DNA from: Kudoa neothunni
Lineage: Eukaryota; Cnidaria
Direction of reading: 5' to 3'
Length of the DNA: 64,000 nt
Assembly (NCBI GenBank): GCA_964304625.1
Contig: OZ199839.1
Location: 744,001-808,000, forward strand
Positions 38,475-50,905 of the stretch are shown here, piece by piece. The notes under the pieces are model-generated. The model was given only the letters and a program-made list of their open reading frames with translations, did not search any database and had not been told where the DNA came from. The position numbers and the translations under genes were made by a program. How positions within the stretch are numbered: the first letter of the stretch is position 1; every line of letters begins with the position of its first letter.

Positions 38475-40428
38475 TCATATGTGTATACGTTTAATATGAC
38501 TATCAAGGGAAGCATGTGATGAGAAGGCTCTCCCACATTTGACACATTTGAAAGGTTTTTCCCCGGTGTGTTGCCTAGTGTGAGTACGCAAAATGGAAGA
38601 GGCGGAGAACTTTCTGCCGCATACGTCACAACTGTATGGTTTTTCTCCTGTGTGATGTCTTATGTGTTTGTTCAGACTGCTACTTTGAGTGAATGCCTTA
38701 TTGCAATAGGAGCAGATGTAAGGACGATTTTGCTCATGCACATGTGAGATATGCACCCGTAAACGTTCATTTTTATTGAATGATCTGTTACACAGATGAC
38801 AAGGATAATCCCGTTTGCCATCATCCACACACTTGGAAAATCTCAAATGCTTTTCCAAATAGGATTGGTAAGAGAATAAACGTTCGCAAAAAGGGCACGA
38901 ATATCCTTGAATATCATCCTCCACCGAGTTATACTTAATGCTTGACGATGGTGAAGATTTGACGTCTGTAACTGTAATCATCGAACGAGATTGATTGCTC
39001 AGTGAAAAGGATTGTTGCATCGAAACCGCTTCATCAATGGAGCCGTAATCTAGTGCAGTAACAATAGATGAAGAATTCATGGAGGGTGATTGAGTGAAGC
39101 TTTCAGTAATTGTACTATTTTCGATAAGCATATTATTGCATCCACTATTTGTATGTGGATTCAAATGAGAGTTCCTTAATTTTTGAGGAGGTGTTATATT
39201 GATTGCACTGATTATAGGCGGAAAAGGATTGCATCTATCAAAATCATGATGATCCCGCCATTTGGGACAATATGTTGAAATAGGGTCAGGATTAATTCTG
39301 CTGAACTTAGGAGACGACGAAAATTGATAAGGTGGTGGTGGTGGCGGCGGCATGTGATTAGGATAATAGGTATTTAGATTTTTAAAGTTGGCAACTATCT
39401 GCACCCCGGGTTCGATCATCACATTGGTTTTGTAAATTATATCCGCACCGAAAAAGTAAATGTCTACATTTGGATAAACTGATGTATCTCTAAGAATTTT
39501 GATCCATGGTTCCTCATAATATGTGGAGTTTATGAAACGCTCATACAACATGTTTGTCTAAAACATGTTCAAATATGCACACTCGAATTCAGCACTCACA
39601 TTTTCAACATTGATATTCGGCGAAAGGGGAGCATTTATCTGAGCAATAACAGAGTTTTTCGGTAGTTTATATTTAGGGAATATTCGAACTTTTCTCGAAT
39701 TATTGGATAGCCATGTGCTGTAGTTGACAAATGGGGGCAACGAACGTATAACTTGATCAACTTGTTTATCGTTGTAATCTTCCATTGGTCCCTTAAAGGC
39801 TACTTGCTTTATTTCTAATATTCAATATTAATTCGAATGTATAAGCTTGGTTAATAATGGATAAAGTCAGTTTTTTAGCTTTACCGTTAATGAATTTTTC
39901 GTAGATTTGCCTGGCAATTATGGATATATGGGAAGCTTCAGTTGAATTCACAAATTGAGGAGGAATCAAAAATCCTCGATTCGTGTAATAATCAATTTCT
40001 CCATAGTTTTGACTGTAGGATTTACGCATTGGGTGATTATGGACGTAAGAAGTGGGTGCACCAACACCGCCACTTTCTAAACGAGTAGTTATGTTGCAGG
40101 AAGAGTAGCGCCGCCTATCATTATTCAGATCGTGTGATGAGTTTCTATTGCGAGGAAATTATAAAATACCGCCCAAAAAATTGTACTTGTGAATATTTAT
40201 GTAACGATTAGACATGTTGCCGGAGAGAGGCAGTAGATTTGAAGATATAGTAACGGTAGTGCTCTCATTTGATTGTCTGCTGGTGTCGCTATCATTTATA
40301 TCAATTTTTGACATTATATTTGAGTTTAAGCTTTTGCTGTTTTCATTTTGACGCGAGCTGGCTGTTGAACCATCACTGGATTCAATTTTTGGTGATGAAT
40401 GTGGTCTCGTTTCCAGGATTTTCTCCAT
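38475..40428 (-). CDS. PRDM14: PRDM14-like PR-domain zinc-finger transcription regulator
   Basis: Four exons (40428-40187, 40144-39885, 39814-39600, 39557-38475; introns 42, 70 and 42 nt, all in frame) give 599 residues. Human PRDM14 has 571. The N-terminal third is Ser/Asn-rich. Around residues 185-310 lies a degenerate PR/SET-like domain (EEPWIKILRDTSVYPNV, then DIIYKTNVMIEPGVQIV). A proline run follows (MPPPPPPPY). Residues 460-599 hold five fingers. Finger 1 is CCHC (CPFC, then HLRFSKC) and the linker CVDDGKRDYPCHLC is specific to PRDM14. It continues RLRVHISHVHEQNRPY, QSSSLNKH and SASSILRTHTRQHTGEKPFK. The last vertebrate finger is missing. PRDM14 represses genes in germline, pluripotent or neural cells elsewhere. 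The function here is inferred. An in-frame TAA precedes the start ATG. Confidence 0.9.
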
Positions 40429-42623
40429 CGAACAAGGTTAAATGTGCTTGTTAGGTAATGTCTCAGGATTGTTCAACAACGCTGTTGAAATACTTAGAAG
40501 TGTTAATTCGAGTGATCTATATTAGAATGAGACAGCATTAAACGCCAGCGAATACTTTGCTGCTTGAAAAAAACACGTCTCAACTTGGATTTATGCCACT
40601 ACCTATAAGCTATCACCTACAATTTAATTCCTCTATTTAAAATAGTTTGCGACAAATGAAAATAACAAATCATTGTAATCTTATAAACAGTTTACAAACA
40701 CTACTATATATTAGTGCAATGGTATTAGCGAAATACTGAATGTGTGATAGAATAAAGGACAATACAACTTGTACAGGTAGTTTAAATTTGGTTGATTGCA
40801 GGTAAACCAAATAAGTTCACCAATCACATTAAAGTATGTTGTATTTTAATTGATGTTGATAACACCAAATCACCAGTGGGATTTATAGTTCATAGGTGGC
40901 AGCTGCCTACGCTTTAATTGAACTATTGCATTGTATAACATAATTCCATTACTGTTTTAATTGTTTCATTGTTATTTCAATTAAATATATATTAATTTAG
41001 TCAATATTGATTATTTTCGTGCGAAAAATGATTCAGTCGCCATAGATAGTAAACAAGTGAGGAGGCGTTCACGACTGTTTAATAATATTAATAAGGTTAT
41101 AGGCGTAGATTACTTACGATCTACTCTTACAGCACCATCAAACGTGGTATTAGCATTGAAGGATATAGAGTAAAAAAATTTGTGTTGTTCTTGAAGTTGT
41201 TTTTTTTAAATAATGCCAACATATTTAGCTGATATTAGCTTACAGTAGCAGACAATTGGAATTGGTCAGTCATTCTTATATCAATATTGGTTTGTGAATA
41301 ATGATAGTTAATTACTTATTAGGGGCAGCTATTGTTAAATTAGTCGAGCTATTATCAACTAACTAAACAATACTTGCTAGATACAATAAGCCATTGTTTT
41401 AATTTCAATAATTAATTATATGTGTAATTAAACAAAAATAATGTAAAATTACTTGGCAATTTGCTCGACGTATCTATAAAGAATGTTGTGCGATTATATC
41501 AAAACACCCACCTACCCTAAGTATTATCACATTGAACCTATTAGGTAACTTTATAAAGTGGATATTAATCCTTTTGTATACCGCATATTTGGTTAAAGCG
41601 TGGAATTCGTATCCTTGGTACGTCCACGGCTCTCATTAGTACACGTATTACAATAGAATAATTTAAGAAAATCATAGATCAACAACTCGGTTGTCTATTC
41701 TATGAAATTAGTCTCATTCATCATACATTACATTAATGGAGATAAGACCTATTATCAGTTTAATACCATCTAACCGACTCCAACAAAGTGGAGTAATTAT
41801 CCTATCTATCCATTTATACGTTAAGTTATCCTCTGATGATAGATAACACTTCTTTCGTGTGGGATCATCTATTTATCTACCTTGACTTATCTGGAATTGT
41901 AAACATGTCGCTCCGAAAATTGATCGTTTCTTTTGAAATTAGACATAGGTAATTAATTAAATAACATAAACTTTTAGATACTGCAACTTAACAGATACTG
42001 AAATTAATCGTCGAATTTCTTCATATCATCCAAATCTAATTTTCGGTAAATTGGAAAAGTTCTTGTTTTAATGAGGTGGCTTAATAGTTAATGACTTGTT
42101 TGAACATTGAAAGCGTTGTTATGGTGTAAAATAACTACTAATCTGATTAAGAAAATAACTTGACACAGACATAATTCAGAAATTTATCGTTCTTTTGAAA
42201 AATACTTATAAAAACAATGGTGGTTGCCAGTCGAATTTAAATGCATTTTATCTGACTTAATAATTATGCTTATACAAATTTGAGAATCTAAAAAAAATAT
42301 TTTACCGTCAATATGACCAATCCTAATTTTCTTTAGAAATTTTGTTAAAAAATTAAATAATAATATAATGAGAAAAAATCCATGTCATTCATTGTGGTTT
42401 TGATTTTATATAAGCGGGAGTGTTAATCTAAAACAAAAAACATTTGAAAATATTCATGTCGATTTTATCTAAATACGTATATGAAAAATATCCGAATTAA
42501 GAAAATCAACGGAATTGCTGAATGTGGATTAATTTTTATTGTGTAAAATTGAATGTTTTGAGTTCTATGCGCATGTGCATTAAATAAATAACAGGCGGTG
42601 GCCATTTTTATTGATCCATTTAA
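40429..42623. other. Upstream region of the PRDM14-like gene, no gene seen
   Basis: About 2.2 kb of A+T-rich sequence with no supported ORF or repeat. It is a candidate for control sequence of the PRDM14-like gene. Confidence 0.45.
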
Positions 42624-42631
42624 TCCTAAAC

Positions 42632-44397
42632 CAGGGGGCGTCAAATCCGGCCCTCCGATACGTTCAATCCGGACCGCAGTGTCTTCCACCCCAACACAAG
42701 GAGTCCAGTGAGACTATCGGGGAAAACCCATGGTCGCAAAGAAAACACAATAACATTATTAAAATAACAAAAATTGTTATTTTAAATGCGTTTTCTAATT
42801 ACCGCTGTCAATTGCATCATCTTCACAACCCTCAGTTAATAAGTTTGATCTATTTTTCAAGTGCTCAAGGTATCGTTGACTCACAACACCGCTGCTCACA
42901 TCATGTATTAGTTTATTTGTTGGATGCGACGTCAAACACGTATTATTATTTCTTCTGATCAACTGCTTTGCGATAAGTTTACATTTTACAGTTTCAGCTT
43001 TTAACGAGTGGGTTTATTTAGTTTTTGTTGTGTTCATTAATGAAAAAATTCGTTCAACATTTGCAATTTGCAGTAGCTGGAATTTCTGTCCTTAGCATCG
43101 TGATCAATCCAATATTTAAAGTCTACTTTTAACCAATCTTGATTGGAGCACATATTATCCCACGCTCTATTTTGATCTCCGCTTGAAATTTCACGCATAC
43201 TTTAAAATAATATACGTCATTAACTTCAAAATATGTTATTAAAAAAAAAGAAAATTTTAAGATAACATTGGAATATCCAAATACAATCACAGGTTAATAA
43301 GAACAATTGATTAAATAACAATTATACGGGGGTCGGAAACCAGTGTGTGGTCAAACATCGTGATATCTTTTTAAAATTTCGAAAAATTTTAATTCTCTCT
43401 ACTCTTAAAACAAGAAATATGATTATTCTACCTAATTCTAAAACTTATTATTTATGAAGTAATCTCAAAGAATTCAATAGTCTACAAGTTTTGCAAATAA
43501 ACAAAAAAACCAAGATTTGGCTTCAAGTGAAACCCCCCAAAGTTTGGACGCACTGCCCCAACATTCGAATTCGCCTGTGCATGCGAAGGTGTGTTGACTT
43601 ACTTAAAAACTATCAATACGTTACTTTAGTAGATGAGTATTGATTAAAAATCCTCATTTAATTCCTTTAACGTTTTTATTTTTTCTTAATTGAAACAAAA
43701 GGGAAAATCGACACATTACTATAGCAAGATTATGATGAATGTAGAACGTACGAATCAATAAAATACATGTTTCGAGGTTTATTTCATTCGTGTACTTCTA
43801 TTAGTTTAAAATTCTTAATTATTTAAATTTATAAATTAAATTGATTAGCTCTAATTTTTAATCTAGTTGAGTTTAATTGATTTAATCCTAGCAATTTAAA
43901 ATGATAGGACAATAATCACCGTTCCTAGATATTTTCTAGCATCACATACATTATTTTACATAATTATGTACTTATCTCCAAATTGTGATTAATTAAGAAA
44001 TAATAAAAAACTTCAAAACTCGCCAAATGAACACCTTATTAACGTCTACACGATTTGAATATGATCAAATGAATAAACTATAAATTTTATGTCTGAAAAA
44101 TTGTAATTCTTAATTACAACCATAAATATAGTTAGTTTTGCGATTTTTGTGAATTATACAGTAGAAAACGGATGATTCGTAATCCCATTGTGGGCCCCAA
44201 AACTGAAATTTACCAAATCCTACCGCGAGAATCAGTAATCTGTTTCACATTCACATACAAATTCATTATTTTTGTATATTTATACTATTTTCGTTCCATT
44301 TTTATAACTGGTTTTCGAAAACATTTTCTTAATCTGACCCTAGAAGCTTAAGAAATTAAAGATTTGGCCCGCAAGTTAAAAATGTTGGTTACCCTTG
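42632..44397 (-). mobile_element. hAT element with transposase remnant
   Basis: Left end CAGGGGGCGTCAAATCCGGC. Right end on the reverse complement CAAGGGTAACCAACATTTTT, then GCGGGCC. Flanks tcctaaac and tcttaatt match at 5 of 8, an eroded target duplication. The minus strand at about 42940-43080 encodes a hAT dimerisation-like run (VERIFSLMNTTKT, then LKAETVKCKLIAKQLI). The remainder is eroded, and a pogo-like terminus lies inside its right part. Confidence 0.65.
44157..44250. mobile_element. pogo-like terminus fragment
   Basis: TACAGTAGAAAACGGATGAT, then TCGTAATCCC and TGGGCCCC, lines up with the left end of the pogo element at 30.6 kb (TACAGTGGGTAATCG, then GTGATCCCCACGGG). No partner end was found. 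It is nested in the hAT element. Confidence 0.4.
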
Positions 44398-44405
44398 TCT
44401 TAATT

Positions 44406-45534
44406 CATATCTACTCTTGTTTGTAGACATCTGTAAGTAATCGATTTTACATATTTCGGATTTTTCTTTCTTTCCAACATATCGTGATTTTATTTGTTCC
44501 AAAACAGAAAGAAAATTAGAAAATATTCAGTTAATATTACGTATCAATTTAATTTTGAAAAAAATAGTTTAATAAATATATATTTCAAAAGTTCGAAAAG
44601 TCTCCCAAACAGTTGGCGGATTTTTGTACTTTATAAATTGCAGAAAAAATTATAAATAATTACAAATTTGTCGAATCTTTTGGAAGTTTACTACGAAGGA
44701 GAGCTAAGCTGCAGTTGTAAAACATTTTAATCTAAAAATAATTTTAACACTGGATGGAAATTAACCAAAAAAGAGTAAATAGTCGAATTATTAGAAAGTG
44801 TTTTAGCGTCACCAATAAGGAAAATGATAAAAATTTAAGCAATGGTATAACAAAATCGCGCAAAACCGGACTTTTCTCATTAGTTTAAATGGAAAATTTG
44901 CATTTTATCATTGCGTTAAAAATTATGAAAAATTCGTTACCCACTGTTCCATGATTCCAATAGAAGTTATTTTAACTAATATCCTCGTAAAATATTAAAT
45001 ACACACATCTTTACGCTACCTAAAAGGATATATTAGTCATATCTACATCAATAAATTATACGAAAGAATTATTTTAATAAATATAATTTATGACTTTACG
45101 ATGTTTTCTATTATTCAAATTAACCAAATAAATCAATGTACCCTTGAAGTAAGTACTTACGAAATCAATACAACCTCAAATTCAAGAGATAAGAAGAGTG
45201 TGAATAACTCATTTTCACTAACAAATATAAATCAAAATGTAATAGATTATAATGTGATGTTACTACTCACTAGTTGTTAGTCCTATTACAATAGGAAACC
45301 GATTCATTGCACTTTTTTTCTGTTTTTAATCGCATTCTTGCTCTGATAAGTATGCGATAAAAATAATTTTCCTTCTTATAAATGGCAAATTTGTATAATG
45401 TATGTATATTTTTCAACGTATTCTCCTTTAAACTGTTTTTAATAATCCGGATTAATTACCTTTGACAAACGTACATGTTGCTTCACGTTTTTTGTTTACA
45501 AGGTAAACCCTTGGCGCAACTTGTTACTTGTTAG
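44406..45534. other. Intergenic, no gene seen
   Basis: A+T-rich spacer. Nothing supported. Confidence 0.45.
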
Positions 45535-46005
45535 GTTGTGAAGTTCAGGTTGATTAGACCTTCTCCATTTACGCTTTAGGCACAGCAGCGTGTCATATCG
45601 AGGCGACTTACGTCTATGCGGTAATGTGGGATTCTAACCCATTAAACATCCTCGTTTCGGAGAAAACCACCACCCCAACCATACACCCTGAACTAACTCA
45701 GAATTAGTCTGGGAAAGTCGTCTGAATGTGGTATCGGCTCTATGGAAACCCCCTACTGGGTTGTATTTCGTTCCTGTACCCCGGCGTTTATGAGTTTATG
45801 AGCGGCCGAGTTCTACCCTACCGCCATGCTCCCCTCCAAGCTGCAAGCAAGACCCCGATAAATCGTAGATCCTTGCGATTAGATTACTACAGCCTTCCTA
45901 CTTAGTTTCGGATTAGGAGCACAGGGATGCCCGGACTAGGCTTCGAACTTGTAACCTCAAGGCATGCGATCTCGACCTAACACCACTATGCCATATTGTC
46001 CAGGC
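45535..46005 (-). repeat. tRNA-derived SINE, copy 2 (long)
   Basis: An island much richer in G+C than its surroundings. The minus strand begins at 46005 with GGACAATATGGCATAGTGGT, including an A box (TGGCATAGTGG). A B box (AGTTCGAAGCC) follows about 45 nt later at normal tRNA spacing. A body of about 400 nt follows. It shares its head with the copy at 33.0 kb. The 3' boundary is approximate and the tail source (a LINE end) was not identified. Confidence 0.8.
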
Positions 46006-47440
46006 TTATGTTGATGTTGCCTTACGATAATTCGGACTTCCGATTGGACACAAATCCTTTTTACAAACAATTTACGTTCTACTTTATTATGTTATATCCT
46101 GTACTTACTGAAGGTGTTCTACATCAAGAGAGATACGCGAATTATAATAATTTAATAATTCTAATTTAAATAGATGCAGTCATATTAATAATAATTAATG
46201 TAGACGCATTGACGAGAATGAGAATTCTTTTTTTCTTAGGGTACTTGTTGCAGATCCTATAATTTACATGGGTTCATAAGGGCCCACAATTATATTTAAA
46301 ACTGAATATAACATATTCTTTAATAATATAATAAATTTAAATAAAATAAGGTTAGATTAATATTGTTGTATAAATTTGTAGGGTCAAACTTTATTTCTTC
46401 CTCTTGACGCTCGCACACAACGTGCGAAAATTCGATTACCTACAATAGTATTAAACTGCGGCTCACCGCACGGGAGTGGGTGACACGTCACTAACTTAGA
46501 TCCTTGTTATTATTACAACATTGTATCGATCTCGCTTCGGCCCTCTTCTATTACACCGAATAAATATTATTATCAAGAATAAATGCACATTTAAGCACCT
46601 GAGTAAGATTTAAAGCTCACAAACCATCATAAATATTTAACGACAAAATAAATGTACTAAATTTTAATATTTGAGGAGTAAAACGAAGCTTAACACATTA
46701 TTTAAGCAAATTTAATATATCAAGGTTAAAATGTAGAATAGTGGCCGTAATCAAAATCAGCGATAACGAACAAAAAGAAGCTGTTGATTATTTTATTTTT
46801 AAGTATTTTTAGTGTTACGCCACCGGCAGGTTACTTTCGGCAGTTGCTATTTGCTATCATAGTAGCAATTGCCGAAATCTATTATTGCAGAGAACTTCTA
46901 GCCCCTCGCTATTATTTTAACAGGCTATACTACCAATTAAGCCGGGTCGAGTATAATATGTTATATTAATTCTAAAATAGAAGTCGAAAAATTCTAATTA
47001 TAATGGATTGTCGTAATATATCCCTGGTGATTGCTTACTGTATCGATTCTTTGTCTATACGAATAAGAATTTCATATTTTACACAAGCATTAGCTAATTA
47101 TTTGCGGCGAATGCATAATGTTATTATCAAAAATAATTTATTATAATTGATTCAGTCATTCCTACCATTAAATGTTCAATATATTTCATGCTAATTTATT
47201 ATCGAAAATGCAGGATTAATCTATTAACTAATTATAATCTTTAATCGGAAAATGCGACCATTATTCTGAATTTAGACCTATCTCAATTATTCCAGGAGTT
47301 ATTCATTAGCGCAAGTTTAACTCGTAATGAAGAAGGGGTTATACGGATTCGAAACAATAACTACTGTCATTGTGAACTTTTAATAAGATGAAAGAAAAGA
47401 AAGGTGTTATCAAAAATCAATGATAGAAAAATTGAATCAG
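46006..47440. other. Intergenic, no gene seen
   Basis: No supported ORF. A 61-codon plus-strand ORF at 46784-46969 has no recognisable feature. It contains the 3' flank of the ZNHIT3-like gene. Confidence 0.45.
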
Positions 47441-48100
47441 CTAGACAATTCCATTAGCAGACTGATCATACAAATGTAGAGCGGATAATATTATGTTAGC
47501 AAGTTGTTTGAAATTGGAAGATTTCATTTTAGATGTAATATCAGATAGTGGTTTTTCTGAATTGGTGATAGTGGTGAAAATATTTCGTACACTGGGGTCT
47601 TTTAACATATTTTTAATGATTTCGGAATTTTCTATCGACAACAAAATAATATATTGAACGAAATAGAGCCAACTACTCAATGATTTGAGATTTTCTTCGC
47701 CAAGTGTGAACATGCCATATATTTCTTCCATTTGAAGTCTGTATTTTTCCTCCAACAATATTCTAGTATTATCATCGATTTCTTGCTCGTCATTGTCATC
47801 ATCGGTAATTTCTCCACTTTCTGGATCACTATTGCAATTCTTATATTCCGAAGATGTTTCGTGTTGTGTTTTTGGAGAAGTGGTATCTAGCTTTACATCG
47901 CGGCCATGGCAGCAAGCTACAGACAATAAATACGCGGAGTGGGGATTAAATAAATACTTTTGTGTTTATCCCAACATGTCAAACCACAACTAAAATATAT
48001 GAAATGAAGGAGCTGTAGAAAAAATTTCATACTATGATTTATGGCATCCTGGGCATTTATAACATGAATTTTCACCGGAACATTCCACACAAACCCCCAT
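47441..48100 (-). CDS. ZNHIT3: ZNHIT3-like HIT-type zinc-finger protein
   Basis: Three exons (48100-48033, 47989-47958, 47916-47441; introns 43 and 41 nt) join in frame to 191 residues. Human ZNHIT3 has 155. Residues 4-36 form a complete HIT zinc finger that only exists after splicing: C4, C7, C16, C19, C24, C28, H32 and C35/C36 (VCVECSGENS, YKCPGCHKSYCGLTCWDKHK). An acidic linker follows (ESGEITDDDNDEQEIDDN). The C-terminal helical part (IIKNMLKDPSVRNIFTTI, then FKQLANIILSALHLYD) resembles the ZNHIT3/Hit1 tail, which binds the NUFIP1/Rsa1 partner. The family works in box C/D snoRNP assembly in the nucleus. Each splice joint completes a finger ligand, which supports the model. Confidence 0.88.
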
Positions 48101-48112
48101 GATAATTACGTA

Positions 48113-48126
48113 CACGCGTGCGCGTG
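48113..48126. promoter_or_regulatory. NRF1-like site upstream of the ZNHIT3-like gene
   Basis: The minus strand has CGCGCACGCGT about 15-25 bp before the start codon. It has the same YGCGCAYGCGT form as the site before the RBM26/27-like gene. The role is inferred. Confidence 0.4.
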
Positions 48127-49223
48127 CCTAAATAATACGTTTCCAAACTGGAGATGCCAAGTGAGAGAGAGTATATCACAATCGTGAATTATTTTTGAAT
48201 AATTTTTTGAAGTAAATTATAGAATTTCCCAATATGTGAAAATTAAAAAATTAAGGAATGCAGTGACTTTTGGCGTGCGAAATTAAACAAAAAATTAAAA
48301 AATTAGGTTATATGTTGACCAACTAGAATACTTATTTAGTTTAATATTTGAATTAATTTGTAATGGAACACGATTTAAAATTTGAAGATTCACAAAAAAG
48401 TATTATGCGAAATGAGAAATCTTTTTATTAAATCATAAACCAACCAACTAAAATACAGGTGTTGATTTTGATGCATCACGAGGAATTCATTAGCTTTGCT
48501 AATAAAAACACATTGAGAATCTACTATTTTTTTCTCCTTTCAGTACAACGCACTTTTAAATCAAAATCCATATTTTCTCGTTTTGAGAGTTTTTATTACT
48601 TTCGAATTAGACAATCGTTATAATGTTAAAACAACCAGTCTACATAGGTATAATAGTATTCGAAGTAGATCTTATTTTTACATCAAAGACCTTCATTGCT
48701 TCAAATTTAGCGTTTGATTTATTCGCTATTTTTTGATAATATTTTATAATTTCAACTTTTGGGATAGAGTTGGAATTTTCTACGGTCTGTTGACGCATAA
48801 GTCATAATCTTCATAGGTGTGAAGAAAAATCATTACGCACGAGCCATAATTACCCACGACATATAAAATGCATAAAAACTATTGATATTTTAATTTTTCT
48901 AAAATAAAATCGAGGAAATATGTTACTTTTGTTATAAATTTTACAGAGTAAAAATTAAATTTTCTATATATTCGTTAATATATGTTTTATTGTGATATTA
49001 CCTACGACCCATAAGACAGTGTACATTGTTTTTTTAATTTAATTAATTGTAGATTAACTCACTTTCCTACATAAATACTTAAAAAATGCTAATGAAAATA
49101 AGTATTATGGCTTCTGATTGAATAAAAATTAAATGTTTCCATTTGTAGAACCACACAATCACACGACTCTGTGCAATTATGACGTTGATTTCGTTCTATT
49201 TTATAAAACCCCCTTTAGTAATA
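48127..49223. other. Upstream region of the ZNHIT3-like gene, no gene seen
   Basis: A+T-rich. No supported feature. Confidence 0.45.
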
Positions 49224-50330
49224 ATTAGCGAGAACTGCCCAGCGTCGCTTGGTGAGGATTTCACATAGATACGTTTCTTAATAATATTCAAAAAATATAT
49301 TGAAGATTCAAATTTATCCATAGATACAAAATAACTAAAAAATTTTAAATGACAGTTTCTACGATTTGGATTAGCGAAATTTGAATTTTGAACATTTCTC
49401 TGAAAAAAGTGTCATTCCCGGCGTTCATTTAAAAATTTCGTGGCCCGGCAACAACGCCAAATAATTTACTGTCAATGTCGTATTTTTTTGCATTCCCAAA
49501 TTATTTAAATCCCGTTAAAATGTTCCCTAAAAGTTATTTTTGGCTCGGCTCAGAAAGTTTATGCACCACTGTTTATGGGGGACAAATAAATAGAAACAAA
49601 TATAGAGATAGAAGAAAATTAATTTTTGTTGCTCAAATTAATATCCATTGGTCGGGCATAAACTTTAATGCGATCTTTCTCAAAAACGCGTACAAATCGA
49701 GTCAATAACAATATATTTATTTTAAATAATAAGATGGAATAAAAATACACTGCCTGCATTGAATTTAATCACGGAAAGTTATTTTTAACGGACGATTTCA
49801 ATGAAATCTACGGATGAAATATTTCCATTATAACGCGTCAATCAATGTAATTTCAACGTTATACACAAACTCGTTATTCATAAAACATACATAGATTTTT
49901 TTATCATATCTAAAACCATTAATATAACCTTCAAAATGTGTTTATCAAGTCAAATATGTTAGAACTCCACAAATGAGTTTATTTTCAAAAACACAAATGT
50001 ACATGCCAACATTATATAAAATGTCAGATGATATCGCTTAATCAACATTTTACAGAGCATATAAGGAGAATGTTAACTTCAATCAAACATAAGCAGGCGT
50101 TAATCCAATTGTTGAACCCACATAATCCGATAAACAAACTTTGAATCGATAAAATCATCGTTTTGTAAACACTTTTGGCAATATTTGGTAATGTGAAAAC
50201 TATTTAAAGATTTTTGGAACTTAGTAATTTTTAACAAATTTCATAAATGTCTCTCTATAAGGAAAAAATTGTCTACGCGCAGGCGTACTTACTGACACCC
50301 ACACATTTCAGCTTTATATATATAGTCGAT
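49224..50330 (+). repeat. Second copy of the TAGCG...TATATATATAG repeat family
   Basis: Starts ATTAGCGAGAACTGCCC and ends ACACATTTCAGC, then TTTATATATATAGTCGAT. The last 18 bp match the 35.88-kb end at 17 of 18 positions. The 77-codon plus-strand ORF inside (49475-49708) has no recognisable domain. Confidence 0.45.
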
Positions 50331-50639
50331 ATTAGATAATTTTAGTAATACAGTATTACGTTCGAATTTTAAGATAAGGTTAACTTTAATTGTGACTAAA
50401 ATTAATATGCAGAATCCATCGAAAAACTCTATGTAGGAATCGAATTGAAGTTCAAGGATTATGAGATTAAAATCTAGAAAGTGGTTACGTAGAATCGAGA
50501 TCTTATTGGAATTAATGTATAGAATTTGTTTAGCCGGGGAAAAATTAACTTTGGTATTTTAAAGATTTTAATCAGATGAAATTGTGAAGTTTTCCACCGG
50601 TAAAATTTTACTTAAAGGGTGTTTTTAAGTTCTTTTTTT

Positions 50640-50905
50640 TTTGAAGAAAATCCATTAATGAATCAGTGGTACGTAATATCCTTGGGGGGGGGGGGAATTG
50701 TACGTACGGCCAGTCCTCACTTGATTTTTTATTTTTCGTTTATTAGTTGAAATTATACTTATAAATTACTTAATGCGAGTAATTCTAGCATAATACAATT
50801 TTTAAAATCACTAAAAATGTGAGCGAACCTTTAATATATAAAATAACTAATGTTCATACGAGTGTTGCTACGTATGGCTGGTCCGTTACTGTGTTATTTT
50901 TAGTT
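50640..50905. repeat. Dispersed repeat, copy A (pogo-like terminal motif)
   Basis: About 200 bp align with 59165-59385: TTTATTTTTCGTTT, then AATTTTTAAA, GTGAGCGAACCTTTAATATA and TGGTCCGTTACTG. It includes a 12-G run at 50684-50695 and CAGTGGTACGTAATATCC, which resembles other pogo-type ends here. Confidence 0.5.

Noticed and set aside
33013-46005. Functional tRNA genes
   Set aside because: The A-box and B-box sequences are followed by SINE bodies, and the stems expected of a cloverleaf do not pair properly.
46784-46969. 61-codon plus-strand ORF starting with a hydrophobic stretch
   Set aside because: Signal-peptide-like start but no conserved feature, promoter or splice partner. Chance is likely in A+T-rich DNA.
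49475-49708. 77-codon plus-strand ORF
   Set aside because: Inside a repeat copy. No recognisable domain.
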